Positions 53,170-61,914 of a stretch of DNA of 61,914 nt are shown here, piece by piece; the first letter of the stretch is position 1, and every line of letters begins with the position of its first letter. The DNA comes from QHYU01 sp041493955 (GTDB lineage: Bacteria; Acidobacteriota; Terriglobia; Acidiferrales; UBA7541), in contig JBGPZW010000001.1 of assembly GCA_041493955.1 (NCBI GenBank), forward strand, positions 1 to 61,914. The letters run 5' to 3'. The position numbers and the translations under genes are program-made. The notes under the pieces were generated by a model, which saw only the letters and a list, made by a program, of their open reading frames with translations, was not told where the DNA came from and made no database searches.

Positions 53170-53853
53170 ATGGCCGCGACCAGAAAGATTCGCGAGCTCG
53201 GGGATTCCTCCGCCGTCGCCGCGTATGGGGAGCACGCGGCTGCTTTGGTGGGCGCGGGACGCGCCTTTCACCGCCGCGGCTGGGTGCTCGGCACCAGCGG
53301 CAACTTCAGCGCGGTTGTTTCGCGCGAACCCCTGCGGCTGGCCATCACGGCCTCCGGGGCGGACAAAGGCGCGCTGAGTGCAGACCAGATCCTTGAGGTC
53401 GACGGCTCCGAAAGGGTGTTGCGCGGAGAGGGAAAACCCTCTGCCGAAGCTCTGCTTCATCTCGCCCTGGTCCGCGAGCGATCCGCCGGGGCTGTCCTGC
53501 ACACGCATTCGGCGTGGAGCACGATCCTCTCCGAGACGTTCCGTCCCCACGGCGGCCTGGAGATCACCGGCTACGAAATGCTGAAAGGCCTGCGCGGGGT
53601 GACCACACACGAGCATTGCGAGTGGCTGCCCATCCTGGAGAATTCGCAGGACATGCCGGCACTGGCCCGACAAGTTGCCGGAGTGCTGGTGGCTCATCCG
53701 AGCGCGCACGGATTTCTCCTGTGCGGGCACGGGCTTTATACTTGGGGGCGAGACATCCAGGAGGCGCAGAGGCACGTCGAGATCCTGGAGTTCCTGTTGG
53801 AAGTTATCGGCCGGATGCGCTACGTCGCTGGTGGCGGCGCCACGGGGCTTTGA
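53170..53853 (+). CDS. mtnB: Methylthioribulose-1-phosphate dehydratase
   Basis: 227 residues of the class II aldolase fold. It dehydrates 5-methylthioribulose-1-phosphate in the methionine salvage pathway. GRAFHRRGWVLGTSGNFSAVV is the phosphate-binding start; zinc ligands are His in LHTHSAWST and a later His in FLLCGHGLYTWG; THEHCEWLPILENSQDM is typical of MtnB. ATG at 53170 is preferred to an in-frame TTG at 53164. It is followed by mtnD (54 bp) and mtnC, giving three consecutive pathway steps. Confidence 0.93.
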   Translation: MAATRKIRELGDSSAVAAYGEHAAALVGAGRAFHRRGWVLGTSGNFSAVVSREPLRLAITASGADKGALSADQILEVDGSERVLRGEGKPSAEALLHLALVRERSAGAVLHTHSAWSTILSETFRPHGGLEITGYEMLKGLRGVTTHEHCEWLPILENSQDMPALARQVAGVLVAHPSAHGFLLCGHGLYTWGRDIQEAQRHVEILEFLLEVIGRMRYVAGGGATGL

Positions 53854-53907
53854 GCGGCTGGCCGGACTGGCAGTTTCACATCTGGCCGGAGGCCGGAGGC
53901 AAAAGTC

Positions 53908-54474
53908 ATGGCTACGATCAGAATCCCCGACGAGAATCGGACCCTCGCCGATCCGGAAGCTGTCCACCGCTACCTGGGCAGCCTCGGCATCGACTATGAA
54001 CGCTGGGAACCCTCGCGCCCGGTTGCGCCCACCGCAACGGCGGAGGAGATCCTGGCGGCTTATGCTCCTGAAATCGAACGGCTCAAGGCCAGCGGGGGTT
54101 ATGTAACCGCCGACGTGATTGATGTCCACCCACAAATGCCGGGCCTCGAAGCCATGCTGAATAAGTTCAACTCCGAGCACTGGCATGATGAGGACGAGGT
54201 GCGCTTCATTATCGAGGGCCGGGGACTATTTCATATCCGTCCGCGCTCGGGGCCGGTGATTGCCATCGAAGTCGAAGCGGGCGATCTCATCCGCGTGCCG
54301 CGCGGCACCTGGCACTGGTTTGACCTGTGCCCCGATCGCCGCATCCGTGCCATCCGGCTTTTCCAGAATCCGGCCGGATGGACGCCGCACTACACGGGAA
54401 GCGGAGTGGACAAGAATTACCAGCCCGTGTGCTTTGGACCGGCCTACCTGCCGCGCCAGACGACGCTGAGCTGA
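53908..54474 (+). CDS. mtnD: Acireductone dioxygenase
   Basis: 188 residues, a cupin. It cleaves acireductone (1,2-dihydroxy-3-keto-5-methylthiopentene) with O2 to the ketoacid precursor of methionine (Fe form) or an off-pathway product with CO (Ni form). Metal ligands are in EHWHDEDEVRFI (His, His, Glu) and GTWHWFDL (His). The N-terminal MATIRIPDENRTLADPEAV and LGIDYERW match ARD proteins. A GGAGGC site precedes the ATG. mtnC starts 2 nt after its stop. Confidence 0.95.
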   Translation: MATIRIPDENRTLADPEAVHRYLGSLGIDYERWEPSRPVAPTATAEEILAAYAPEIERLKASGGYVTADVIDVHPQMPGLEAMLNKFNSEHWHDEDEVRFIIEGRGLFHIRPRSGPVIAIEVEAGDLIRVPRGTWHWFDLCPDRRIRAIRLFQNPAGWTPHYTGSGVDKNYQPVCFGPAYLPRQTTLS

Positions 54475-54476
54475 TC

Positions 54477-55238
54477 TTGACCGCACGGCTTGACCCCGCA
54501 AGAACCCGTGCCCTTCTGCTGGACATCGAAGGCACCAGCACGCCAGTGGACTTCGTCTATCTCACGCTGTTTCCCTTTGCGCGGGCGCGTGTCGGAGAAT
54601 TCCTGGACCGGCACCACGCAAGCAATGACGTTGCCGCCGAGATCGAAGTCCTCCGGGGGGAGCGGGATGCGGAGGCGAACCACATTGCGGGCGTACCGCC
54701 ATGGCGTGAGGACACCGCCAGCGAGCGCACCGAATCAGCCGCGGCGTTTGTCCGCTGGTTGATCGATCACGACCGCAAGCTCACGGCGCTCAAGTCCCTG
54801 CAAGGAAGGATCTGGGAAGCAGGTTACCGGAGCGGAGAACTGCGGGGGCCGGTGTATCCGGACGTGCCGCCGGCCTTCGCGCGGTGGCGCAGGCAGGGCA
54901 GAACGATCGCCATTTTCTCGTCGGGCAGTGTACTGGCGCAGAAGCTCCTTTTCACTCATTCAACCGCGGGTGATTTGACGTCGTTCATTGGCGGATACTT
55001 TGACACAACAACCGGGCCCAAGAAGGAAGAAACAAGTTACCTCCGGATCGCGGCGGCCCTCAGCCTTGCACCGGGGCAGGTTCTCTACGTCTCCGACGTG
55101 GTAGCGGAGCTGGATGCGGCCCGGCGGACAGGCATGCAGACGGCGTTGTGCGTCCGTGGCGAGACGAGGGAAGCTTCGGCATGTTCGGACACCGCCGCGC
55201 ATCCGGTAGTGCACAGTTTTGACCCCGTGTTTCCGTAA
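54477..55238 (+). CDS. mtnC: Enolase-phosphatase E1
   Basis: 253 residues of the HAD superfamily. It enolises and dephosphorylates 2,3-diketo-5-methylthiopentyl-1-phosphate to acireductone, the substrate of MtnD. The E1 signature LLLDIEGTSTPVDFVY carries motif I (D-x-E instead of D-x-D); WREDTASERTESAAAFVRWLIDHDRKLTALKSLQGRIWEAGYRSGEL and FSSGSVLAQKLLF are motif II/cap features, and YFDTTTGPKKEETSYLRIA leads to motif IV. The start is TTG at 54477, coupled to the mtnD stop; no ATG lies in this frame close by. Confidence 0.93.
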   Translation: MTARLDPARTRALLLDIEGTSTPVDFVYLTLFPFARARVGEFLDRHHASNDVAAEIEVLRGERDAEANHIAGVPPWREDTASERTESAAAFVRWLIDHDRKLTALKSLQGRIWEAGYRSGELRGPVYPDVPPAFARWRRQGRTIAIFSSGSVLAQKLLFTHSTAGDLTSFIGGYFDTTTGPKKEETSYLRIAAALSLAPGQVLYVSDVVAELDAARRTGMQTALCVRGETREASACSDTAAHPVVHSFDPVFP

Positions 55239-55300
55239 CCACTGAGGATTCGTGTGCCGGTCCCTTTGCCGCTTCGCTCCCCTGCACCAAGTCCCGGTCA

Positions 55301-55309
55301 TGCGATAAT
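55301..55309 (+). promoter_or_regulatory. Extended -10 (TGC-GATAAT) for truA
   Basis: TG-n-GATAAT ends 11 nt before the truA ATG; leader about 5 nt, no Shine-Dalgarno. Confidence 0.5.
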
Positions 55310-55320
55310 CGGGCGCTTCG

Positions 55321-56103
55321 ATGCACAACATCAAACTCACACTGGCTTACGACGGGACCGACTTTCGTGGATGGCAGATTCAGCCCGGGCAACCGACTAT
55401 CCAGGGCGCGCTAACCGAGGTCCTGCGCAAGCTGACCCAGGAAAAACTTGCCGTGCACGGCGCCGGGCGCACCGACGCCGGAGTGCACGCGCGGGGGCAG
55501 GTGGCGCATTTTAAGACGCACTCCGAGCTGACGCCGGCGCAGTTCCAGCGGGCTTTCAATGCCTTGCTGCCGCCGACGATCCGCGTGGTCAGGGCCGAAG
55601 AGGTTGGTCCTGACTTTCACGCGCGCTGGCAGGCGCTGGCGAAGATCTATCAGTACCGCATCTTTCGCGGGCCGGTCGTGCCGCCCGATCAATGGCGGTT
55701 TGTCCTGCACTATCCGTACCCGCTGGAGCTTGCGGCGATGACTGAAGCCGCCCGCCTGTTTGAAGGCGAGCACGACTTCACTTCCTTTGCTGCTTCGACC
55801 GGCTGCGAGGACGACGACCACGGCCGCACCACCGTGCGCGTGATCTATCGCGCGGAGCTGCACGCCAGCGACTCGGGCGATTTGCTGACATTCGTAGTCC
55901 GGGGGCGTTCCTTTCTGCGCTACATGGTTCGCAAAATGGTAGGGACACTGCTCGATGTGGGCCGCGGAAAAATCACCCCGGGCGACATTCCTCAGCTCTT
56001 CGAGCTACGCGACCGCTCTCGCTCCGGCCCCACGGTGCCACCGCAGGGACTGTGGATGGTTTCTGTGGAGTATCCCGAGCCGTGGCGGTCGGGAAGAGAG
56101 TAG
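55321..56103 (+). CDS. truA: tRNA pseudouridine(38-40) synthase
   Basis: 260 residues, typical TruA length. It isomerises uridines 38-40 in the anticodon stem of many tRNAs. The catalytic Asp52 is in GAGRTDAGVHARG; the N-terminal LAYDGTDFRGWQIQP and C-terminal FVVRGRSFLRYMVRKMVGTLLDVGRGKI are family signatures. An extended -10 lies just upstream with no Shine-Dalgarno, so a near-leaderless mRNA is likely. The aldehyde dehydrogenase follows after 60 bp with its own -10. Confidence 0.95.
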   Translation: MHNIKLTLAYDGTDFRGWQIQPGQPTIQGALTEVLRKLTQEKLAVHGAGRTDAGVHARGQVAHFKTHSELTPAQFQRAFNALLPPTIRVVRAEEVGPDFHARWQALAKIYQYRIFRGPVVPPDQWRFVLHYPYPLELAAMTEAARLFEGEHDFTSFAASTGCEDDDHGRTTVRVIYRAELHASDSGDLLTFVVRGRSFLRYMVRKMVGTLLDVGRGKITPGDIPQLFELRDRSRSGPTVPPQGLWMVSVEYPEPWRSGRE

Positions 56104-56149
56104 CGGAACAGGCCGGGAGCAGGCCGCTACACAATTGGGCGGATTCAGG

Positions 56150-56155
56150 TAGAAT
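56150..56155 (+). promoter_or_regulatory. -10 box TAGAAT for the aldehyde dehydrogenase gene
   Basis: TAGAAT ends 8 nt before the ATG; no Shine-Dalgarno and no clear -35. Leaderless type. Confidence 0.45.
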
Positions 56156-56163
56156 CACAGGCA

Positions 56164-57735
56164 ATGGCTGCGCCAGCGACGTTATCGTCATCCATTGATT
56201 CGATCGATCCGGCAACCGGCGAGGTGATTGCCCGCTTTGCGGTCACGCTGCCAGAGGATGTGCCCCTGATCCTGGCGCGGGCGCGCCGAGCGCAGGCGGC
56301 CTGGGCTGCAGAACCGGTCCGCGCGCGTTGCGCCAGGGTGCGTCGGCTGCGGGAAGCCCTCTACGAGCGGCGGCAGGAAATCGCCGATGTAGTGACGCGG
56401 GAAGTGGGCAAGCCGCGGGTCGAATCGCTTTTCGCCGACATACTGGTGTCGCTGGACACGGCTGACTACTACGCGGAGCATGGGGCAGAGTTGCTCCGCT
56501 CCGAGAGTGTTTCCCATCACAACCTTGCGTTCAAGGCCAAGTCCGGCTGGCTGCTCTATGAGCCGTACGGCGTGATCGGGGTGATCTCCGCGTGGAACTA
56601 TCCGCTGGCCATCCCGTTCGGGCAGGCCATTCCTGCAGTGGTGGCAGGCAATGCCGTGGTCTTGAAGCCGTCCGAGCTGACGCCGTGGTGCGGCGCGCTG
56701 GTCGGGGAACTTTTCACGCAGGCGGGTTTTCCGCGCGATCTGGTGCAGGTGATCCAGGGGGGCGGCGATGTAGGCGCGGCGCTGATCGAAGCGGGCCCGG
56801 ACAAAATGATGTTCACCGGCAGCGTGGCCACGGGGAAGCGCATCGCGGAAGCCTGCGCGCGGCAACTGATCCCCTGCGTGCTCGAGCTCGGCGGCAAGGA
56901 CGCCATGATTGTGCTGGCCGACGCGGACCTGGAGGTGGCCTCGAGCGCGGCGGTCTGGGGCAGCTTCACCAACTGCGGCCAGGCGTGCCTCTCGGTTGAA
57001 CGGATCTACGTCGAGCGGGAGATTGCCGAGCGCTTCAGCGAGCGCTGCGCGGCCAAGACGCGGCTGCTCCGGCTGGGGCCGGGCAGCGACCCGCACACCG
57101 AAGTGGGCCCGATGATCCGGGCGGCACAGGTGGACCGCGTGGAGGAGCAATTGCGCGAGACCATCGCGCGCGGCGCGCGAATACTGGCCGGTGGCCGTCG
57201 CCGTCCGGATCTGGGGCCGTGTTTCTTCGAGCCGACCGTGGTGACCGACGTAGACCACTCGATGCGCATGATGCAGGAGGAGACCTTCGGGCCGATCCTG
57301 GCCCTGCGGAGTGTAGAGGATGCGGAGGAGGCCGTGGCCATGGCCAACGATTCGGCCTTCGGTCTGGCTGCCAGCATCTGGACAGGCGACAGCCGCCGGG
57401 GCCGCCACCTGGCCGCGCAGATTCGCGCCGGAGCGGTGATGGTGAACGACGTGGCCAGCTGCTTCGGCATCTCCGAGGCACCGCACGGCGGGCGCGGCGC
57501 GAGCGGTTGGGGCCGGACGCATTCACGGCTTGGTCTGATGGAATTGGTTCAAGTAAAATACGTCGACGTGGACCGGCTGCCACGCTGGCCGAAGTCCTGG
57601 TGGTACGGCTACGATGAAGAGCTGGGCGAGGCCGCCGATCACTTTCTGCAGTTCCTGTTCGCCTCTCAATGGCGGCATCGCTCGCGGAGCGCCTGGGGAG
57701 CCCTCCGGACTGTTTTTCGCGGCCACCGGATTTGA
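56164..57735 (+). CDS. NAD(P)+-dependent aldehyde dehydrogenase
   Basis: 523 residues of the ALDH superfamily. N-terminal NAD-binding region with SAWNYPLAIPFGQAIPAVVAGNAVVLKPSE (Asn144, Lys168), general base Glu241 in VLELGGKDAMIV, nucleophile Cys275 in NCGQACLSVERIYV, and the closing EETFGPILAL and SAFGLAASIW. All catalytic residues are intact. The C-terminal ~50 residues (PRWPKSWWYGYDEELGEAADHFLQFLF) extend beyond the standard domain and resemble the tail of membrane-linked long-chain or succinate-type ALDHs. The aldehyde substrate is unknown. Confidence 0.94.
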   Translation: MAAPATLSSSIDSIDPATGEVIARFAVTLPEDVPLILARARRAQAAWAAEPVRARCARVRRLREALYERRQEIADVVTREVGKPRVESLFADILVSLDTADYYAEHGAELLRSESVSHHNLAFKAKSGWLLYEPYGVIGVISAWNYPLAIPFGQAIPAVVAGNAVVLKPSELTPWCGALVGELFTQAGFPRDLVQVIQGGGDVGAALIEAGPDKMMFTGSVATGKRIAEACARQLIPCVLELGGKDAMIVLADADLEVASSAAVWGSFTNCGQACLSVERIYVEREIAERFSERCAAKTRLLRLGPGSDPHTEVGPMIRAAQVDRVEEQLRETIARGARILAGGRRRPDLGPCFFEPTVVTDVDHSMRMMQEETFGPILALRSVEDAEEAVAMANDSAFGLAASIWTGDSRRGRHLAAQIRAGAVMVNDVASCFGISEAPHGGRGASGWGRTHSRLGLMELVQVKYVDVDRLPRWPKSWWYGYDEELGEAADHFLQFLFASQWRHRSRSAWGALRTVFRGHRI

Positions 57736-57847
57736 AGAGCGTGAAAGAGAGCCGCCGCCGATGCAGGTAGTTGATTTCTCGGTGTTCTCTCTGCTGAGTT
57801 GTTGATTCCGGAAGAAGGACGCCCAAACAAGGGAGGTCGTCAAGCGC

Positions 57848-58120
57848 ATGTCGGAAACTGCTGCTCCAGTGGCGGGCCAGGAGCCGTCTCAGCCCGCTAC
57901 GCCCAAGATCAAGACGTGCAAACACAAGCAGCGCGCCTGCGACGAGAAAAACGACAAGGGCAAGGTCTGCGCGGGCCACTTGAAGCGCTGGTACGACTAT
58001 CCCAAGGAAATCGAAGCCCTGATCGGGCCCAAGGCTGAGATCTATCGCTGCGAGTTCTGTAAGACGCTCTATCGGCCCGACCCAAAACAGTTGCCCCACA
58101 GCTACACGCTGCGATACTAG
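57848..58120 (+). CDS. Small conserved-looking Cys/His protein
   Basis: 90 residues, not assigned to a named family. A disordered Pro/Ala-rich start (1-20) is followed by TCKHKQRACDEKNDKGKVCAGHLKRWYDYPKEI and YRCEFCKTLYRPDP. Cys24, 31, 41, His44 and the CEFC pair (Cys68/71) look like two zinc sites. A Lys/Arg-rich surface would suit RNA or protein binding. ATG at 57848 has GGGAGG about 12 nt upstream. It lies between the aldehyde dehydrogenase and a LeuA-type gene on the same strand. Confidence 0.75.
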   Translation: MSETAAPVAGQEPSQPATPKIKTCKHKQRACDEKNDKGKVCAGHLKRWYDYPKEIEALIGPKAEIYRCEFCKTLYRPDPKQLPHSYTLRY

Positions 58121-58151
58121 GGAAAGCTGCGGGAACGATCGGGACGGGCTG

Positions 58152-58169
58152 GGCGTGGATGACCACGCC
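58152..58169 (+). other. Perfect 7-bp hairpin (GGCGTGG-atga-CCACGCC)
   Basis: A compact GC stem-loop 32 bp after the small protein's stop and 36 bp before the LeuA-type start. No T-run follows, so it is either an mRNA stabiliser, a weak terminator or part of the next leader. Confidence 0.4.
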
Positions 58170-58204
58170 GCGAGAGGAAAGCGGTTTCGGTTGACGCAAG
58201 CTGG

Positions 58205-59446
<1,242 letters not shown>

Positions 59447-59582
59447 TTTGCTTCGCGCCGATTGTGGTGCAGCGGGAGGGGAGGTTTTCGGTTGACGCGC
59501 CAGCACATTTGGTGGAGACTGGCGCATCTCGCGGGTCCGGTCACATGCCAAAAGCGAGACACTCAGCGCCAACTTCAAAGCA

Positions 59583-60893
59583 GTGAAACTTCTTCCGCTC
59601 TGCGCTATCCTGAGCTTGATGGCGACGGCCTCTGCCCAAACCGCCCCGGCCCGAAACGGCCTCACGGCCGAAACGGTGTCGCGCGACCCGCGCACGGCTC
59701 GGGCGCTGGAATGGCTCATCAAGAACCTTGGCTGGGTCAACGACGAGCAGGTCCGCATCACGGAAATCCCCGCGCCGCCGTTCCATGAGGCGCAGCGCGC
59801 CGCCTATCTCCGGAAGCTATTGTCCTGCTGCGGTCTGCGGGCGCACAACGACGACGTGGGCAACGTGGTCGCCGAGCGGCCCGGGGAGCAGGGCGGCGAG
59901 GTCGTGCTGGTCACGGCGCATCTGGATACCGTTTTTCCGGCGGGCACGCCGATCAAGATCCATCGCGAGGGCACCCGCATCTACGGGCCGGGGATCGGCG
60001 ATAATGGCACCGGCCTGGTGGCCCTGGCGGCGCTGGCGCGCGCGCTGGGCGAGGCCAAGATCAAGACCCGGCGCACCATCGTATTCTCTGCCGACGTGGG
60101 CGAAGAGGGTGAGGGTAACCTGCGCGGCATCCGCAAGCTGGTAGAAACCTACGGAAGCCGTTTGCGCTACGTCATCGCGCTCGACGGCGCGAGTGCCGAC
60201 CACGTCATCACTTCCGCGCTGATCTCGCGGCGCATCGAGATCGCTGTCACCGGCCCCGGCGGCCATAGCTGGTCGGATTTCGGTGCGCCGAACCCTATTC
60301 ACGCGCTTTCGCGCGGCATCGCCCGGTTCGTAACCGTGCGCGTGCCCGAGCAGCCGCGCACCACGTTTAACATCGGCGAGATCGAGGGCGGCACGTCCGT
60401 CAATTCCATTCCGTTCCGCGCGGCCATCAAAGTGGACCTGCGCTCGGAGGCACAGTCCGAGTTGGATCGTCTTGAGGCGACACTGCGCGAGGCCATCGAA
60501 GCCGGAGTCACCGAGGAGATGGCGGCGGCACGCGACCGCGGTATGGCCAGCCGGGGTCCGAACGACAAGCTGGAGATGAAACTCCGCGTGCTGGGCATCC
60601 GGCCCGGGGGCGAATTGCCGGAGTCCTCGCCGCTGCTTGCCGCGCTGCGGGAAGCGGATCGCTTCCTGGGCAACCGCTCGCGGCCGGAGCGCTCTTCGAC
60701 CGATGCGAACATTCCACTCTCGCTGGGTATTGACGCCATCTCCATCGGTGCCGGCGGGCACGCCGGGGGAGCGCATTCTCTCGGCGAATGGTACGACCCC
60801 ACCGGGCGCGAACTGGGTCTGCAGCGCGCCCTGCTGACCGTGCTGGGCGTCGCCGGCGTGGAAGCATCGCCTGAAAAACCATCCGACAAATGA
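59583..60893 (+). CDS. Exported M20-family zinc peptidase
   Basis: 436 residues with a signal peptide from a GTG start (KLLPLCAILSLMATASAQ). M20 zinc-site features: LVTAHLDTVFPAG (His, Asp), GIGDNGTGLVAL (bridging Asp), SADVGEEGEGNLRGI (catalytic Glu pair) and GGHAGGAHSLGEWYDP near the end; a dimerisation domain lies between (IAVTGPGGHSWSDFG...INSIPFRAAIKVDLR). Likely a periplasmic di- or tripeptidase or amidohydrolase. A later ATG would remove the signal peptide. A second exported amidohydrolase gene follows after 23 bp. Confidence 0.92.
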   Translation: MKLLPLCAILSLMATASAQTAPARNGLTAETVSRDPRTARALEWLIKNLGWVNDEQVRITEIPAPPFHEAQRAAYLRKLLSCCGLRAHNDDVGNVVAERPGEQGGEVVLVTAHLDTVFPAGTPIKIHREGTRIYGPGIGDNGTGLVALAALARALGEAKIKTRRTIVFSADVGEEGEGNLRGIRKLVETYGSRLRYVIALDGASADHVITSALISRRIEIAVTGPGGHSWSDFGAPNPIHALSRGIARFVTVRVPEQPRTTFNIGEIEGGTSVNSIPFRAAIKVDLRSEAQSELDRLEATLREAIEAGVTEEMAAARDRGMASRGPNDKLEMKLRVLGIRPGGELPESSPLLAALREADRFLGNRSRPERSSTDANIPLSLGIDAISIGAGGHAGGAHSLGEWYDPTGRELGLQRALLTVLGVAGVEASPEKPSDK

Positions 60894-60916
60894 CTTGCGA
60901 TTGCCGCTGAGGTGAA

Positions 60917-61914
60917 ATGATGCCCCTGCAAGCCATGTGCGTGTTGTTCCTTGCGTGCGTGATGATCTCAGGCGCGCCGCGTGTCGCCGCGCAGGCTCCG
61001 AGCAAGCCAGCCGCCGCGGCCCAGGCGCCAACCCTGTTATTCGTCAACGGGGTCATCTACACGGGTGATCCCGCGCGCCCGCGCGCAGAGGCGGTGGCCA
61101 TCCGCGGCGAGCAGATCGTCGCTGTCGGCACCACCCGTGAGATCCTTGCCAAGGCAGGGCCGAACACGCGGATCGTGGACCTGCACGGCCGATTCGCCAT
61201 GCCCGGATTCAATGACGCTCACATCCATGTGGGCGGCGGCGGACAGGCCAAGCTGGCGGTGGATCTTGAGGGGGCGAGGTCTCTGGCCGAATTCCAGCAG
61301 CGCATCCGCGCGCGCCTGGGAGATTACACGCCCGGAGAGTGGATCACCGGGCGAGGCTGGGACCACACGCTCTGGCCGGAGAAGCGGTTTCCGACCCGGC
61401 ACGATCTCGACACGCTCTCGAATGATGATCCCATGGTGTTCACGCGCGTGGATGGCCACGTCTCGGTGGCCAACTCCCTGGCCTTGAAGCTCGCGCAGAT
61501 CACTCGTGAGACGAAAGAGCCGGCCGGCGGCAGCATCGAGCGCGACGCGGCGGGCGCGCCGACCGGCATGCTCAAGGAAACGGCCATGCAATTGGTAAGC
61601 CGCAAGGTGCCGCCGCTCACCGCTGCGCAGCGGCGCCGCGGGATTGAGCTGGTCCTGGCTGAGGTCGCGCGTTTCGGAGTGACCTCGCTGCAGGACAACT
61701 CCGCCTGGGAAGATTTCCTCGTTTACCAGCAGCTCAAAAAGGAAGGCAAGCTGACTGCGCGCATCAACGAATGGCTGCCGTTTCTCGAAGCGCTCCCGCG
61801 TTTGCAGGAGATGCGCAAGGCCGGCGGCACCAAGAATCGTTGGCTGAGGACGGGCGCGCTCAAGGCCGTCCTCGATGGCTCGCTGGGCTCGCGCACCGCC
61901 GCCATGCTGGCGCC
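60917..61914 (+). CDS. Exported amidohydrolase (YtcJ-like), 3' end beyond window
   Basis: 332 codons are visible and the frame runs off the right edge. A signal peptide (CVLFLACVMISGAPRVAAQ) is followed by the amidohydrolase entry FVNGVIYTGDPARPRAEAVAIRG and IVAVG, then MPGFNDAHIHVGGGG (metal His pair) and a YtcJ-type body with WITGRGWDHTLWPEK and VFTRVDGHVSVANS. Members are metal-dependent deacetylases or N-substituted amide hydrolases of mostly unknown substrate. GAGGTGA precedes the tandem ATGs at 60917 and 60920. It probably shares a transcript with the M20 peptidase. Confidence 0.9.
   Translation, partial: MMPLQAMCVLFLACVMISGAPRVAAQAPSKPAAAAQAPTLLFVNGVIYTGDPARPRAEAVAIRGEQIVAVGTTREILAKAGPNTRIVDLHGRFAMPGFNDAHIHVGGGGQAKLAVDLEGARSLAEFQQRIRARLGDYTPGEWITGRGWDHTLWPEKRFPTRHDLDTLSNDDPMVFTRVDGHVSVANSLALKLAQITRETKEPAGGSIERDAAGAPTGMLKETAMQLVSRKVPPLTAAQRRRGIELVLAEVARFGVTSLQDNSAWEDFLVYQQLKKEGKLTARINEWLPFLEALPRLQEMRKAGGTKNRWLRTGALKAVLDGSLGSRTAAMLA

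Overview
The window reads as a high-G+C chromosomal segment of an Acidobacteriota bacterium (or a close relative), probably from a soil or metagenome assembly. This is inferred from gene content: a Ser/Thr kinase fused to a TolB/PD40-type propeller, DUF1326/DUF2182, DUF5996 and NIPSNAP proteins, a free-standing AlaX-type editing protein, S41/M16/M28 exported peptidases, and many start codons 6-13 nt downstream of a -10 hexamer with no Shine-Dalgarno. No phage, plasmid, insertion sequence or CRISPR array is visible.

Layout: 1-7.6 kb holds a HAD phosphatase, an 810-bp intergenic stretch with three repeat types, the kinase, then a patchy module (DUF5996, NIPSNAP, HxlR regulator, a glyoxalase remnant) bracketed by two direct ~200-bp repeats, and a DHFR-like reductase. 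8-19 kb: thrC, an alanyl-tRNA editing protein, an exported protein, and a CzcCBA-type heavy-metal efflux operon whose czcA carries a one-base frameshift near its 5' end. A truncated tRNA-like copy and an intact tRNA-Ala(CGC) follow a good sigma-70 promoter. 20-29 kb: a C-terminal processing protease divergent from tatA-tatC, an M28 peptidase, nadB divergent from aroB-ubiE, and the DUF1326/DUF2182 pair. 29-34 kb (minus strand): prepilin peptidase, sensor kinase, a coiled-coil exported protein and a sigma-54 response regulator.

34-50 kb: DUF1264 protein, ABHD18-like hydrolase, hutH with a thioesterase, then two acyl-CoA clusters. One has a crotonase, a DUF35 protein and a thiolase-fold protein whose nucleophilic Cys position is Gly. 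The other has a B12-dependent acyl-CoA mutase split into large and cobalamin-binding subunits; its two diagnostic residues are those of isobutyryl-CoA mutase, not methylmalonyl-CoA mutase. Between the clusters lie a two-domain M16 protease and a GNAT gene with a ~300-nt structured leader. 50-62 kb: a TolC-like protein, pyrE, the methionine-salvage trio mtnB-mtnD-mtnC, truA, an aldehyde dehydrogenase, a small Cys-rich protein, a LeuA-type acyltransferase, an M20 peptidase and a partial amidohydrolase.

Most genes are housekeeping or catabolic. The points most worth following are the isobutyryl-type mutase cluster, the Cys-less thiolase with DUF35 partner, the czcA frameshift, the several families of intergenic repeats and the recurrent leaderless-type starts.
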